Assembly (NCBI RefSeq): GCF_004402495.1 | Contig: NZ_SOFH01000006.1 | Span: 1 to 64,000 of the forward strand | Length of the DNA stretch: 64,000 bases | Source: Cryobacterium sp. HLT2-28 | GTDB lineage: Bacteria > Actinomycetota > Actinomycetes > Actinomycetales > Microbacteriaceae | Direction: 5' to 3' | Shown: positions 17,401-24,872 of the stretch, piece after piece | Numbering within the stretch: the stretch's first letter is position 1 | Layout of the letters: every line of letters starts with the position of its first letter | Notes under the pieces: model-generated | Databases searched by the model: none | What the model saw: the letters and a program-made list of their open reading frames with translations, nothing else | What the model was told of the DNA's origin: nothing | Position numbers and translations under genes: made by a program

Positions 17401-17436
17401 GAAGCGCCCGCCCCCTTGTGGTTGGGCGGGCGCTTC
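17401..17436 (+). terminator. strong hairpin after oleate hydratase
   Basis: GAAGCGCCCGCCC (17401-17413) pairs perfectly with GGGCGGGCGCTTC (17424-17436) across a 10-base loop. A U-tract is lacking, as is common for actinobacterial terminators. It is placed 30 bases after the oleate hydratase stop. Confidence 0.7.
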
Positions 17437-17500
17437 GGGTTGATGCACTCAGTCAGCTGTCGCTCTCGGTGCACCAGGGGAAGTACGAGTGCCCGACGAG

Positions 17501-17635
17501 CCTTCCCAACCGCCACTCCCCCGAGGCGTCGGAGTCCCCTCTGCGAATTGGGGCCAAATCTGCGTCCGTAGACGTCCGCCATGGTGACGTACATCAGAGC
17601 GCCATAGTGGTTCCGGTTCGCTCGGGGCTTGCGGT
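17501..17635 (+). repeat. dispersed direct repeat, copy 2
   Basis: The core 17544-17578 matches 5688-5722 with two mismatches. Flanking similarity (TTCCCAACCGCCACTCCC on the left, TTCCGGTTCG on the right) shows a longer decayed unit. No gene is found inside it. See copy 1. Confidence 0.6.
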
Positions 17636-17654
17636 GAACGGGGCGGCAATGTGG

Positions 17655-17969
17655 CTAGATATCGCCGCCGATGGCCTCGCCGAGTTTGGCAATGGTCCGC
17701 TCGTTACGACGGTAGTGCGAGAACTGGCCGATACGAGTACAGATCACAAGATCTGCGCGTTGCAGCGTCGCCATGAACTGTGAAGCGGTGGACTGTGACA
17801 CGTTTGCACGCGCTTGAATGTGCTTGAGGCACACTCCGACCTCGTCCGCTGGCCGATCCTGCGGCGGAAATGAGTTGCCGTCCTTGAGCCAGCCCAAGAT
17901 TGCCAAGCGAGTTGGGTGGCCGAGCGCTTTGAAGGCGCTCACCAGTTGATCGTCGCTGAGGTCTTCCAT
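17655..17969 (-). CDS. ArsR/winged-helix family regulator
   Basis: 104 residues. The helix-turn-helix core is FKALGHPTRLAILGWL and then ANVSQSTASQFMATL. No paired metal-binding cysteines are seen in the usual place, so it is probably not a metal sensor. It is divergent from the PRISE-type reductase gene across a 96-base gap that holds a long palindrome. The arrangement suggests it represses that gene and itself, with a small organic effector (inference). Confidence 0.8.
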   Translation of the reverse strand: MEDLSDDQLVSAFKALGHPTRLAILGWLKDGNSFPPQDRPADEVGVCLKHIQARANVSQSTASQFMATLQRADLVICTRIGQFSHYRRNERTIAKLGEAIGGDI

Positions 17970-17988
17970 GACTCCAGCATAGTGTCAA

Positions 17989-18012
17989 ATCGTGATATCG
18001 CGATGTCACGAT
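17989..18012. promoter_or_regulatory. palindromic operator between the ArsR-like regulator and the reductase
   Basis: ATCGTGA (17989-17995) and TCACGAT (18006-18012) are exact complements around a 10-base spacer, in the divergent gap. The spacing fits a dimeric winged-helix repressor such as the adjacent 104-residue protein. Confidence 0.6.
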
Positions 18013-18065
18013 GCTGTGGTAGACCTGATATCGGTAAATTGCGTTATTGCGATGAAAGAGGAACC

Positions 18066-19118
18066 ATGGCACTGAGAACTGCATTGGTCGTCGGAGCACG
18101 TGGTGTGATCGGCGGGAACTTGATCGAGCACCTCGATCGCGTGGGAGGCTGGACGATCATCGGACTCTCTCGGCGGGGAGGGGTTTGTCAGGGATCGATT
18201 CGGCATATCGCCGTTGACCTTTTGGACAAGGACGACACCGCTGGGAAGCTCGCCAGCCTGACTGAGGTCACCCATGTCTTCTATGCCGCCTATCAGGATC
18301 GCGCGAGTTGGGCGGAACTGGTGCCGCCGAACTTGGCGATGCTCACAAATGTTGTCGATGCGATCGAACCCGTGGCGCCGAAGCTGGAGCACATCAGTTT
18401 GATGCAGGGGTACAAGGTCTATGGCGCTCACCTGGGGCCCTTCTCGACGCCGGCCCGTGAGGACGATCCGCCGCACATGCCGCCGGAATTCAACGTTGAC
18501 CAGCAGCAGTTCCTTGAGCGCCGTCAGGCCGACGCCGCTTGGTCGTGGTCGGCATTGCGCCCCTCGGTTGTGGCCGGCATTGGGCTCGGTAACCCCATGA
18601 ACCTCGCCATGGTGCTTGCGGTGTACGCCTCGATCAGCAAAGAGCTCGGCGTCCCGTTTCGGTTCCCGGGCAAGCCCGGGGCCTACTCAAGCTTGATCGA
18701 GATGACGGACTCGGGGCTGCTGGCGGAAGCCACGGTCTGGGCGGCAACGAGCCCCGGTAGCAGGAACCAAGCTTTCAACATCACTAACGGGGACATGTTC
18801 CGCTGGTCGTCGATGTGGCCGAAAATTGCAGCGTTCTTCGACCTCGAGGTAGCGCCACCGCTGCCGATGAGCCTGAGCGACGTGATGGCAGGCAAGTCTG
18901 ACCTCTGGGACGCAATGGTTGCGAAGCACGATCTGGCAAAGACTCCCTACTCTGATGTGTCCTCCTGGCAGTTTGGCGACTTCGTCTTTGCGTGGGATTA
19001 CGACGTCATTGCCGACACCTCAAAATCGAGACGTGCTGGCTTCCACACCTATGTTGATAGCGAAGCAATGTTCCTGAGAATCTTCCAGAGCCTCCGAGAC
19101 CAGCGACTGATTCCCTAA
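18066..19118 (+). CDS. PRISE-like short-chain dehydrogenase/reductase (NAD-dependent epimerase superfamily)
   Basis: 350 residues from the ATG at 18066, which has AGAGG before it; the open frame extends back to 17916 through the operator. The N-terminal NADP-binding motif is VVGARGVIGGNL. LMQGYKVYGAHLGPFSTPARED carries the Tyr/Lys region of the PRISE group (progesterone 5-beta-reductase/iridoid synthase-like), and WSALRPSVVAGIGLGNPMN is another block of that group. Those enzymes reduce enones; the bacterial substrate is unknown. Controlled, most likely, by the divergent ArsR-like repressor. Confidence 0.82.
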   Translation: MALRTALVVGARGVIGGNLIEHLDRVGGWTIIGLSRRGGVCQGSIRHIAVDLLDKDDTAGKLASLTEVTHVFYAAYQDRASWAELVPPNLAMLTNVVDAIEPVAPKLEHISLMQGYKVYGAHLGPFSTPAREDDPPHMPPEFNVDQQQFLERRQADAAWSWSALRPSVVAGIGLGNPMNLAMVLAVYASISKELGVPFRFPGKPGAYSSLIEMTDSGLLAEATVWAATSPGSRNQAFNITNGDMFRWSSMWPKIAAFFDLEVAPPLPMSLSDVMAGKSDLWDAMVAKHDLAKTPYSDVSSWQFGDFVFAWDYDVIADTSKSRRAGFHTYVDSEAMFLRIFQSLRDQRLIP

Positions 19119-19263
19119 GCGGAAGGCGGGAACGCCGCAGCCAAAGCGCCTGCCCGGACGATGCCCCGAACTGACGCGGACGGTGGTCGGAATGCGGCTG
19201 CGGCTGCCCAGCTTCGGAGTGTGGCGCCGGCTCGAATTCCCCGGCACCATGGTCGACGACGAA

Positions 19264-19806
19264 CTATCCACGGAGGAAGGCCTGCGCGCGCTGGATCGTA
19301 ATGTTGCGTCGGGTATCGGTGACGGGGAACTCGCTGCATATTCGAACGAGGGAGACGGGATCGATGAGCCCGGCTTCGACTAGCGCGTCCACAAACTCCA
19401 GGTCCTTTTCATCACCACGAACCAACTTTGCGGCACACAGATCGTGTGGATCGAGGCATCGGGCCAGTGCGCCGTTGGGACTGTCTGGTGCCAGCTGAAC
19501 GGTGCGGGTCTCCCAGCCATTCGGGAGCACCGCGGTCGTAGCGTTGACACCCTGCACGTAGAAGCCGTGGTCCATGTGAAACTGGGACCACTCCCCCAGG
19601 TTGACGTCGATGAGCGTAGCCAGGGTGTAGTCCGCATCGTCCGTGATCGGTGCAATGTCGACCTCTTCAGAGAGCGTGGCCCGTTCGGGCAGCTGCGTCT
19701 CATCATAGGAACCGAGGATGGCCTGGCTGCCAATGACGAGTACCTCGCGTTGCTCAGTGACCCTGGTGGCGTGCCGGATCGCCTCCTCGAGCTCCCTGCG
19801 TTTCAT
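19264..19806 (-). CDS. nucleotidyltransferase-fold protein, probable toxin of an XRE/NTase pair
   Basis: 180 residues. VLVIGSQAILGSY followed by SEEVDIAP gives the GS...DxD-like pattern of minimal nucleotidyltransferases (DUF6036/AbiEii-related type). The rest is helical with DPHDLCAAKLVRGDEKDLEFV, a family-typical block. Its ATG overlaps the stop of the XRE gene (ATGA), so the two are translationally coupled. The order regulator then NTase matches toxin-antitoxin modules whose toxins modify tRNA or proteins; activity is not shown here. Confidence 0.75.
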   Translation of the reverse strand: MKRRELEEAIRHATRVTEQREVLVIGSQAILGSYDETQLPERATLSEEVDIAPITDDADYTLATLIDVNLGEWSQFHMDHGFYVQGVNATTAVLPNGWETRTVQLAPDSPNGALARCLDPHDLCAAKLVRGDEKDLEFVDALVEAGLIDPVSLVRICSEFPVTDTRRNITIQRAQAFLRG

Positions 19807-20306
19807 TCTTGGTTAGCCCGCTCGATTGCTGCGACCCGCTCGCCTTGAGTGAGGGCACCAGCGAACGGCGAGTTCTGTCGGAGTTCCCGACCCTCCGGAG
19901 TGTCCGCGAGCATGCCCAGGATGAGTAGGTCCACGGGACTATCCACAAGCTCGGCCCAACGATCAACCCACTTCTGCCCGATCGGGGAACGGAGCCGAGC
20001 CCGAAGGCGAACGAGGTTGTCCGGCACCACATCAAGCACAGCCTGCGGATCGGTCCTGAGCCTGTTCGCGAGAGTGCGATGCAGTTCCATCGTCACCCTC
20101 TCTTCACGACGAGTGTTGACGACCTCCACGCGGGGACGTCGCCCCATCACAGCCAGGGCACGCTTGAGCGTTCCGAGCTGAATCCGGTCGTCCCGCTCGG
20201 ACTGTTCCATCCGCGTGACCGTACTGGGAGCAACACCCAGATTCTCAGCGAGATCACGAACCGTCCACCCGACTGACCGGCGCGTGTCTGCAATCGTTGT
20301 CGACAT
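19803..20306 (-). CDS. XRE-type helix-turn-helix protein, probable antitoxin
   Basis: 167 residues from the ATG at 20306, which has AGGAGG six bases upstream. The HTH spans residues about 12-45: WTVRDLAENLGVAPSTVTRMEQ. The long C-terminal part contains RPRVEVVNTRREERVT, likely a dimer or toxin contact, and ends ALTQGERVAAIERANQE. It overlaps the nucleotidyltransferase gene by four bases. A palindrome covering the -10 region lies just upstream, as expected for an autoregulated antitoxin. Confidence 0.8.
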   Translation of the reverse strand: MSTTIADTRRSVGWTVRDLAENLGVAPSTVTRMEQSERDDRIQLGTLKRALAVMGRRPRVEVVNTRREERVTMELHRTLANRLRTDPQAVLDVVPDNLVRLRARLRSPIGQKWVDRWAELVDSPVDLLILGMLADTPEGRELRQNSPFAGALTQGERVAAIERANQE

Positions 20307-20320
20307 CTCATTCCTCCTGT

Positions 20321-20338
20321 GTTGCATTGTACTGCAAC
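20321..20338 (-). promoter_or_regulatory. operator/-10 region of the XRE-NTase module
   Basis: GTTGCA-TTGTAC-TGCAAC is a perfect 6-base inverted repeat. On the minus strand it contains TACAAT, a near-consensus -10 box. Binding of the XRE protein here would block its own promoter. Confidence 0.6.
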
Positions 20339-20802
20339 AAGGTCGAGGGCGCTGGAGGTCTTCCCAGACCATCCCAACCGGGACGTGCACCTCGTCGACT
20401 AGAGACATGACCAGGCGGGTGCCGGCAAGGCTCGCCAGCGGTACCGCGTGACCGCGGCAACTGGACCAGGCTCCTCCTCCTGAACGATCTCGTCCGCGTC
20501 CATGGTGTGCACCTTCCTCCTGTCAGCCCGCAGCGTCCAACTGGGTGATCCATCCAGGTGACTGCACAACTTTCCGCCTGAACAACCACCCGCCCAACGC
20601 GGCGGATGGCCGGCCGGCCGCGGAACGGCGCCGTTCAGCCCTGCCGCCGAGTGTACGCCCGCCCTGCAGAAGCACAGGGGGTTCCCCCTGCGACGCATCG
20701 GCAGCAGGCCCTGTGCCCGCTCTGGGATAGCAAGAACTTGGCTTGATAGCCGTGTGGCGCGATGACGACAGCAACCTGGAACACCTATCGCCGTTTTGGT
20801 AG

Positions 20803-20819
20803 TACCGCGGTAGTATTAT
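20803..20819 (+). promoter_or_regulatory. mazEF promoter and palindrome
   Basis: The 10-base palindrome TACCGCGGTA (20803-20812) is directly followed by the AT-rich TATTAT at 20814-20819. The antitoxin ATG follows at 20823, so the transcript is nearly leaderless. It is a likely autoregulatory site for the MazEF complex. Confidence 0.5.
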
Positions 20820-20822
20820 GGT

Positions 20823-21053
20823 ATGAAAATCAGTGTTAGTCTGCCAGACGAGGATGTTGCTGTCCTCGATGAATATGCTCGCGCTGCCGGCCTCTCGTCT
20901 AGGTCGGCCGCAGTGCACCACGCCGTGCGCATGCTGCGGCTTCCCGCTCTGGAGCAGAATTACGAGGCGGCCTGGAGCGAGTGGGAAGCCTCGGGTGACC
21001 TCGCGGTGTGGAGCGTGACCGCGGCTGACGGGATTGCCGATGCTGCGCGGTGA
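20823..21053 (+). CDS. mazE: ribbon-helix-helix antitoxin (MazE-like)
   Basis: 76 residues. MKISVSLPDEDVAVLDEYAR and then SRSAAVHHAVRML is the strand-helix-helix of ribbon-helix-helix DNA-binding antitoxins, close to the mycobacterial MazE type. The acidic C-terminal part (EQNYEAAWSEWEASGD) is the usual toxin-neutralising tail. Its 3' end overlaps the MazF gene by 14 bases. The palindrome before it suggests autoregulation. Confidence 0.85.
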   Translation: MKISVSLPDEDVAVLDEYARAAGLSSRSAAVHHAVRMLRLPALEQNYEAAWSEWEASGDLAVWSVTAADGIADAAR

Positions 21054-21387
21054 GATCCGGCTCGTGGATCTCGATCCGGTGCGAGGGAGCGAGGCCGACA
21101 AACGACGTCCGGCCGTAATCGTCAGCAACGATCGCGCGAATTCGATCGCGGCGCGGCTGGGCCGCGGAGTGGTCACCGTCGTGCCCGTCACCAGCAACAC
21201 TGACCGGATCTTCCCTTTTCAGGCGCTGTTGCCCGCCGGCGCGACCGGGCTACCTCAGGACTCCAAGGCCCAGGCCGAGCAGGTGCGCTCGATCGCCGTC
21301 GAGCGGCTGGGCGCGATCCTCGGGCGTGCCCCTGCGGATGTCATGGAACAACTTGACGACGCATTACGTCTTCACCTGCAGCTGTAG
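21040..21387 (+). CDS. mazF: MazF/PemK-family mRNA interferase toxin
   Basis: 115 residues from the ATG at 21040; a TTG at 21034 is the alternative. The family start MLRGEIRLVDLDPVRGSEADKRRPAVIVSND has the conserved Arg and the RRPAVIVS strand, and the later DSKAQAEQVRSIAVERLG is the second signature with the active-site Ser/Gln region. MazF cleaves single-stranded RNA at short sites and is held inactive by MazE. No frameshift or missing motif is seen, so the module looks intact. Confidence 0.9.
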   Translation: MLRGEIRLVDLDPVRGSEADKRRPAVIVSNDRANSIAARLGRGVVTVVPVTSNTDRIFPFQALLPAGATGLPQDSKAQAEQVRSIAVERLGAILGRAPADVMEQLDDALRLHLQL

Positions 21388-21513
21388 CGACCCCACCGCT
21401 CCGCGGCGGGATCCGCTACCGGACTTTGGCGTGCCCGCTGAGGGTTCCACCTACGGGCATCCATCTCGGCGCCGCCCTGCGGTGACGCCAACCAGCGATA
21501 GCGAAGACAAGGC

Positions 21514-21984
21514 TCATTCGAGCTTCTTGAGCATCTTCACCGAGGTTGTCTCGTAGCCGAGGGAATCGTAAAGTCCCCTGGCACCGGTGTTGAATCCGAA
21601 GACGCTGAGGCCGAGAGAGCGCGCACCGTGTGAGCGTGCATATTCCTCGCCGAGCAGCATCGTTGTTCTCCCATGACCCTGGCCACGCTGGTCAGCGTTG
21701 ATGAAAACGTCCCAGACCCACCACGCCCCCGGATCGGTGGTGACATCCTGCCCGATCCACAGATATCCCACTGCCGTGCCAACCTCGTTCATAACGTGAA
21801 AGACCTCATTGCCGGGGCTCTGAGTACTCTTCGGGAATGAACGAGCCATGCTCTCGACCGCTATGCGCCGAGCTTCCTCGTGTGATCGACCCTGGGCAAG
21901 TAAATCGCCGACATACTCCGCGCAGCTTTGCTCAATCCATGTCGGGAACTCGCTGGCCAAGATTCGCTGAAGGGTTACGGTCAC
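21514..21984 (-). CDS. GNAT-family N-acetyltransferase
   Basis: 156 residues. The GNAT acetyl-CoA motif is DVFINADQRGQGHGRTTMLL (R/Q-x-x-G-x-G/A), followed by the motif-B block GARGLYDSLGYETTSVKM. An N-terminal helical part may shape the acceptor site. The acceptor is unknown; small-molecule, antibiotic or protein N-terminal acetylation are all possible. It is alone on the minus strand beside a second GNAT gene. Confidence 0.85.
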   Translation of the reverse strand: MTVTLQRILASEFPTWIEQSCAEYVGDLLAQGRSHEEARRIAVESMARSFPKSTQSPGNEVFHVMNEVGTAVGYLWIGQDVTTDPGAWWVWDVFINADQRGQGHGRTTMLLGEEYARSHGARSLGLSVFGFNTGARGLYDSLGYETTSVKMLKKLE

Positions 21985-22228
21985 CTCTCAATTCTTCCAG
22001 GCCGAGCCGTCGAGTTGCACCGACGGATTCCGAGAGCAGAGCGGGGACGGGCCGGAGGGCATGAACTATTGGATGAGGCCCTGGCCTAGATCTGTCACTC
22101 TTAGCGTTCCCTTGCGAACCCTGGACGCCATCAGCAGCCGCTCCCCCCTTCTCGCAGAATGAGTGCCGGGGATCGTCCGGGGATGGAGACGAATCTGAGC
22201 CCATGAGGCTGTCTCTGCCATCGCGCAA

Positions 22229-22834
22229 CTATTCTGCGGAGAATCCGCCCGTTGCCAGGGAGTGTCGGAGACCAACCCGAACGGCCGGCCACTCACTCTG
22301 AATATTTGAGAATACGACGGTGTCCCGAAGCGCGCCGTCTGGTCCGACGGAGTGGCTGCGTAGCACTCCGTCCTGTTTCGCGCCCAATGCTGCTATCGCC
22401 TTTCTCGATATGCGGTTGTGCCAGTGAGTGCGAAATTCCACCGCGATGCAGTGCAAGTCGTCGAAGGCGTAGCCCAGCTGCAAAAGCTTGGCCTCGCGAT
22501 TCGCCCCGGTGCCCTGAGCGCTTCTGGCCAGCCAGGTCGATCCAATCTCCACTCGCGGGGCATCGACGTTCGGATTCATGAAGGTCGTCATGCCGACTAT
22601 CCGTCCTGTTGATGTAAGCCGGGTGGCCCAGGGCAGGACAAGTCCCTGTGCGTGAAGACGGAGCCGGCGGGCAATCTCTCCCGCCATCGACTCGGGGTGC
22701 GGTACCGCGGTGTACCAAGCGCGCCAGAGTTCACCCTCGTCCGCGGCCACACACAAATCACCCACATGATCCAGCGAGAGCGGTTCAAGGGTCACGAGCG
22801 GACCTGTGAGCGTGCACGATACTGAGAGATCCAT
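22229..22834 (-). CDS. GNAT-family N-acetyltransferase, RimJ/RimL type
   Basis: 201 residues. LVTLEPLSLDHVGDLCVAA is the typical RimJ/RimL start, followed by GRIVGMTTFMNPN, EIGSTWLARSAQGTGANREAKLLQLGYAF (acetyl-CoA site) and FRTHWHNRISRKAIAALGAKQDGVLR. Members acetylate ribosomal protein N-termini or small molecules. It is divergent from the VOC gene at 22946. Confidence 0.85.
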   Translation of the reverse strand: MDLSVSCTLTGPLVTLEPLSLDHVGDLCVAADEGELWRAWYTAVPHPESMAGEIARRLRLHAQGLVLPWATRLTSTGRIVGMTTFMNPNVDAPRVEIGSTWLARSAQGTGANREAKLLQLGYAFDDLHCIAVEFRTHWHNRISRKAIAALGAKQDGVLRSHSVGPDGALRDTVVFSNIQSEWPAVRVGLRHSLATGGFSAE

Positions 22835-22945
22835 GTTTTGACGCTATGGCACCTCGGAAACTCTTTGAGCTTGAATGAGGCGCTGATCACGGGCGGTTTT
22901 GAGGATCAAGCCGCGACACATCCGCTCAGTGGGTCGGAGCGTAAG

Positions 22946-23012
22946 GTGGACCGAATGATGCCAACGCCGATCCTTGTCCCTGCGGCATCGACCACGTCCG
23001 CTGAGGTAGAGG
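22946..23012 (+). repeat. duplicated 5'-gene segment, copy 1
   Basis: About 67 bases around the start of the VOC gene are similar to 23548-23614 at the start of the GNAT gene. The shared blocks are GTGGA-CG-ATGA, CCAACG, CCGATCCTTGTC, and the segment encoding TSAE. The similarity is confined to the coding start. Confidence 0.65.
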
Positions 23013-23482
23013 TCTCGCTTCAAACCGAAGTCGTGCCAGACGCGGACAGCACGCCGGGTCCCGGCCTGGTCCCGGAGCTACTGATCACCTCTCTCGAGGC
23101 GAGCCTGGATTTCTGGTGCCGTCTGTGCGGATTCGAGGTGCTCTACGACCGCCCCGACGAGGGGTTTGCCTACATCACCAGCGGCACGGCGCACATCATG
23201 CTCGAACAAAGAGGATCGGGACGGAACTGGATACCTGCCCCTCTGGAACCGCCTCTCGGCCGCGGGATCAACTTCCAGATCACTGTGGCGTCGATACAAC
23301 CGCTGCTGAGTGCTCTCGACGCCGCGAGCTGGACCCTCTTCATGGAACCGGAGACGAAGTGGTACCGGACTGGCACGACCGAGGCCGGCGTAGCCCAGTT
23401 CCTGGTTCAGGACCCGGATGGATACTTGATCCGATTCCAAGCATCTCTGGGCCGCAGGCCTACCGGGGCCGGCACCCTTTAA
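22946..23482 (+). CDS. VOC-family (bleomycin-resistance-like) protein with an unusual leader
   Basis: 178 residues from the GTG at 22946, preceded by GGAG; a longer frame to 22838 exists. Residues 1-25 (MDRMMPTPILVPAASTTSAE) are not part of the VOC fold and closely match the start of the next gene. The VOC part has LITSLEASLDFWCRLCGFEVLYDR, then ITSGTAHIMLEQ and FLVQDPDGYLIRFQ. Bleomycin-resistance-like VOC proteins sequester drugs; the ligand here is unknown. The ORF ends 65 bases before the paralogous leader of the GNAT gene. Confidence 0.75.
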   Translation: MDRMMPTPILVPAASTTSAEVEVSLQTEVVPDADSTPGPGLVPELLITSLEASLDFWCRLCGFEVLYDRPDEGFAYITSGTAHIMLEQRGSGRNWIPAPLEPPLGRGINFQITVASIQPLLSALDAASWTLFMEPETKWYRTGTTEAGVAQFLVQDPDGYLIRFQASLGRRPTGAGTL

Positions 23483-23547
23483 CCCTGCAGCCTGACGCCG
23501 CTCTGTAGGAGCAAGCTCACGCTTGGTCGGGTGTCTCGAGAACTACT

Positions 23548-23614
23548 GTGGATCGCATGACTCCAACGATGCCGATCCTTGTCTCCGCGACATCACCGAC
23601 GTCTGCTGAAGCCC
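23548..23614 (+). repeat. duplicated 5'-gene segment, copy 2
   Basis: Counterpart of 22946-23012; see there. It has an extra ATG-encoded residue relative to copy 1, and the two encode MDRM-PT-PILV-A-TSAE. Confidence 0.65.
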
Positions 23615-24048
23615 AGGACGTGTCACGTCGGTACTACGAGGAGCTTGTGAGTCGCTACTACGGGCGACCCGCCTCTCGACAGGAGACCCTGGACGCCCAG
23701 GCCGGATACCCCAGTGATGACCTGGTCGCACCACTGGGCATCCTTCTGCTGGCCCGCCAAGGAGCCACCGTTCTCGGCTGTGCAGGAATGCGGGTACGGC
23801 CCGGCGACATCGGCGAGGTGACCAGAGTCTTCGTGGAACCTGCGGCACGGGGTAGGGGCGTGGGACGCCTTCTCATGAAGGAACTAGAACGCAAATCCTT
23901 CGAATTCGGACTCCATGCGTTGCGGTTGGACACACGAACGGACCTCGTCGAAGCGCGAAGCCTGTACGCGTCCCTTGGCTACATCGAAGGGGAAGCGCAC
24001 AATACCGACCCATACGCTAACCACTGGTTCCGGAAGGAACTGGCCTGA
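23548..24048 (+). CDS. GNAT-family N-acetyltransferase with duplicated leader
   Basis: 166 residues from the GTG at 23548; an ATG at 23557 is the alternative. After the 20-residue leader shared with the preceding VOC gene comes a plain GNAT domain: YYEELVSRYYGRP, GCAGMRVRPGDIGEVTRVFV, the acetyl-CoA site ARGRGVGRLLMKELE, and the motif-B segment ARSLYASLGYIEGEAHN. The acceptor is unknown. Confidence 0.82.
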   Translation: MDRMTPTMPILVSATSPTSAEAQDVSRRYYEELVSRYYGRPASRQETLDAQAGYPSDDLVAPLGILLLARQGATVLGCAGMRVRPGDIGEVTRVFVEPAARGRGVGRLLMKELERKSFEFGLHALRLDTRTDLVEARSLYASLGYIEGEAHNTDPYANHWFRKELA

Positions 24049-24153
24049 CGTCCGATTCCTGACGCCCAGCGAAGGACTTGGCTGGTTGATGGTGCCCGGT
24101 TAACGTTCGGCTGCGCGACGGCACGCTGTGGGGCCCCAGAAGCTCAATGTCCT

Positions 24154-24798
24154 CTAATCCGCTAGCGGGATCTCCTCCAAGGTTCGCCACTCGTATTGCC
24201 GGTTGTCACGGTGGAGCTCAATGAGTGCGAGAACCGGCGAGACCCGGGCCGCGACCCGCTCCGGCTTGTGCTCCAGAGCACGTATGACTCCCCGTCCGTC
24301 CGCGTCAGCGTTGACGTAGGCCATCGTCACGTGTGGGACAAATGGAAAGCGGGCATCCTCAGGTGGAGCCGCTGCTCCCAAGGAGCCAGTCACTGCGTGG
24401 CGGAGCGTTGCCCTCAGCCTCGAAAGGGATTCGGTCGGTTCGACGATGAGCGAGACCGCCTCCCGCAGAACAACTGGTTCCTGGAAGGTGAGTGAGATCG
24501 GTGGCCCCCCAGCGATCTCGCCTCGAACCTGATCAATGACCGTGCGCACGTGCAGATCATTGACAGTCGTTGCATTCCCTACCCCGACGAGGGTTAGATG
24601 CAGCCATTCGATCGGTACAGGGTCCAGAAACGAGAAGCCGCTCAGGACTTCTTGATAGTCGAGGACGAGCCGCTGCAGCGCGGGCTCATGTTCAAAGGTG
24701 AGATGCCAGGTGTAGTAGCGAGTCCCTCTCTCCCAGCCGGAGCGCCACCACCAATGGTCTCGTAGATCGATTGCGCCTTCCCTGGCCTCGGCCGGCAT
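24154..24798 (-). CDS. 2'-5' RNA ligase family protein (2H phosphoesterase)
   Basis: 214 residues from the ATG at 24798, which has GGAAGG upstream. The two H-x-T-x motifs that define 2H phosphoesterases are present: HLTLVG and HVTMAYV. In the central part is LTFQEPVVLREAVSLIVEP. The family acts on 2'-5' RNA bonds and cyclic phosphates in RNA or small molecules; the substrate cannot be assigned. It lies 74 bases downstream of the WYL regulator stop on the same strand. Confidence 0.85.
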   Translation of the reverse strand: MPAEAREGAIDLRDHWWWRSGWERGTRYYTWHLTFEHEPALQRLVLDYQEVLSGFSFLDPVPIEWLHLTLVGVGNATTVNDLHVRTVIDQVRGEIAGGPPISLTFQEPVVLREAVSLIVEPTESLSRLRATLRHAVTGSLGAAAPPEDARFPFVPHVTMAYVNADADGRGVIRALEHKPERVAARVSPVLALIELHRDNRQYEWRTLEEIPLAD

Positions 24799-24872
24799 GA
24801 CGGTCCTTCCCCAAACATCAGTCCCGAGTGACAGCGTATGCAAAGGATCGGCCTGAATGCGCTGACGGTTCG

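Larger units (their letters stand above)
20307..20822. other. gene-poor stretch between the two toxin-antitoxin modules
   Basis: It holds the XRE operator at its left end and the mazEF promoter at its right end. A 34-codon minus-strand frame (20399-20503) follows a GGAGG but has no recognisable family. Nothing else is supported. Confidence 0.5.

Noticed and set aside
20399-20503. 34-codon minus-strand ORF after a GGAGG
   Set aside because: Too short, spacing of the ribosome site is 12 bases, no family; listed only as a possibility in the gap entry.
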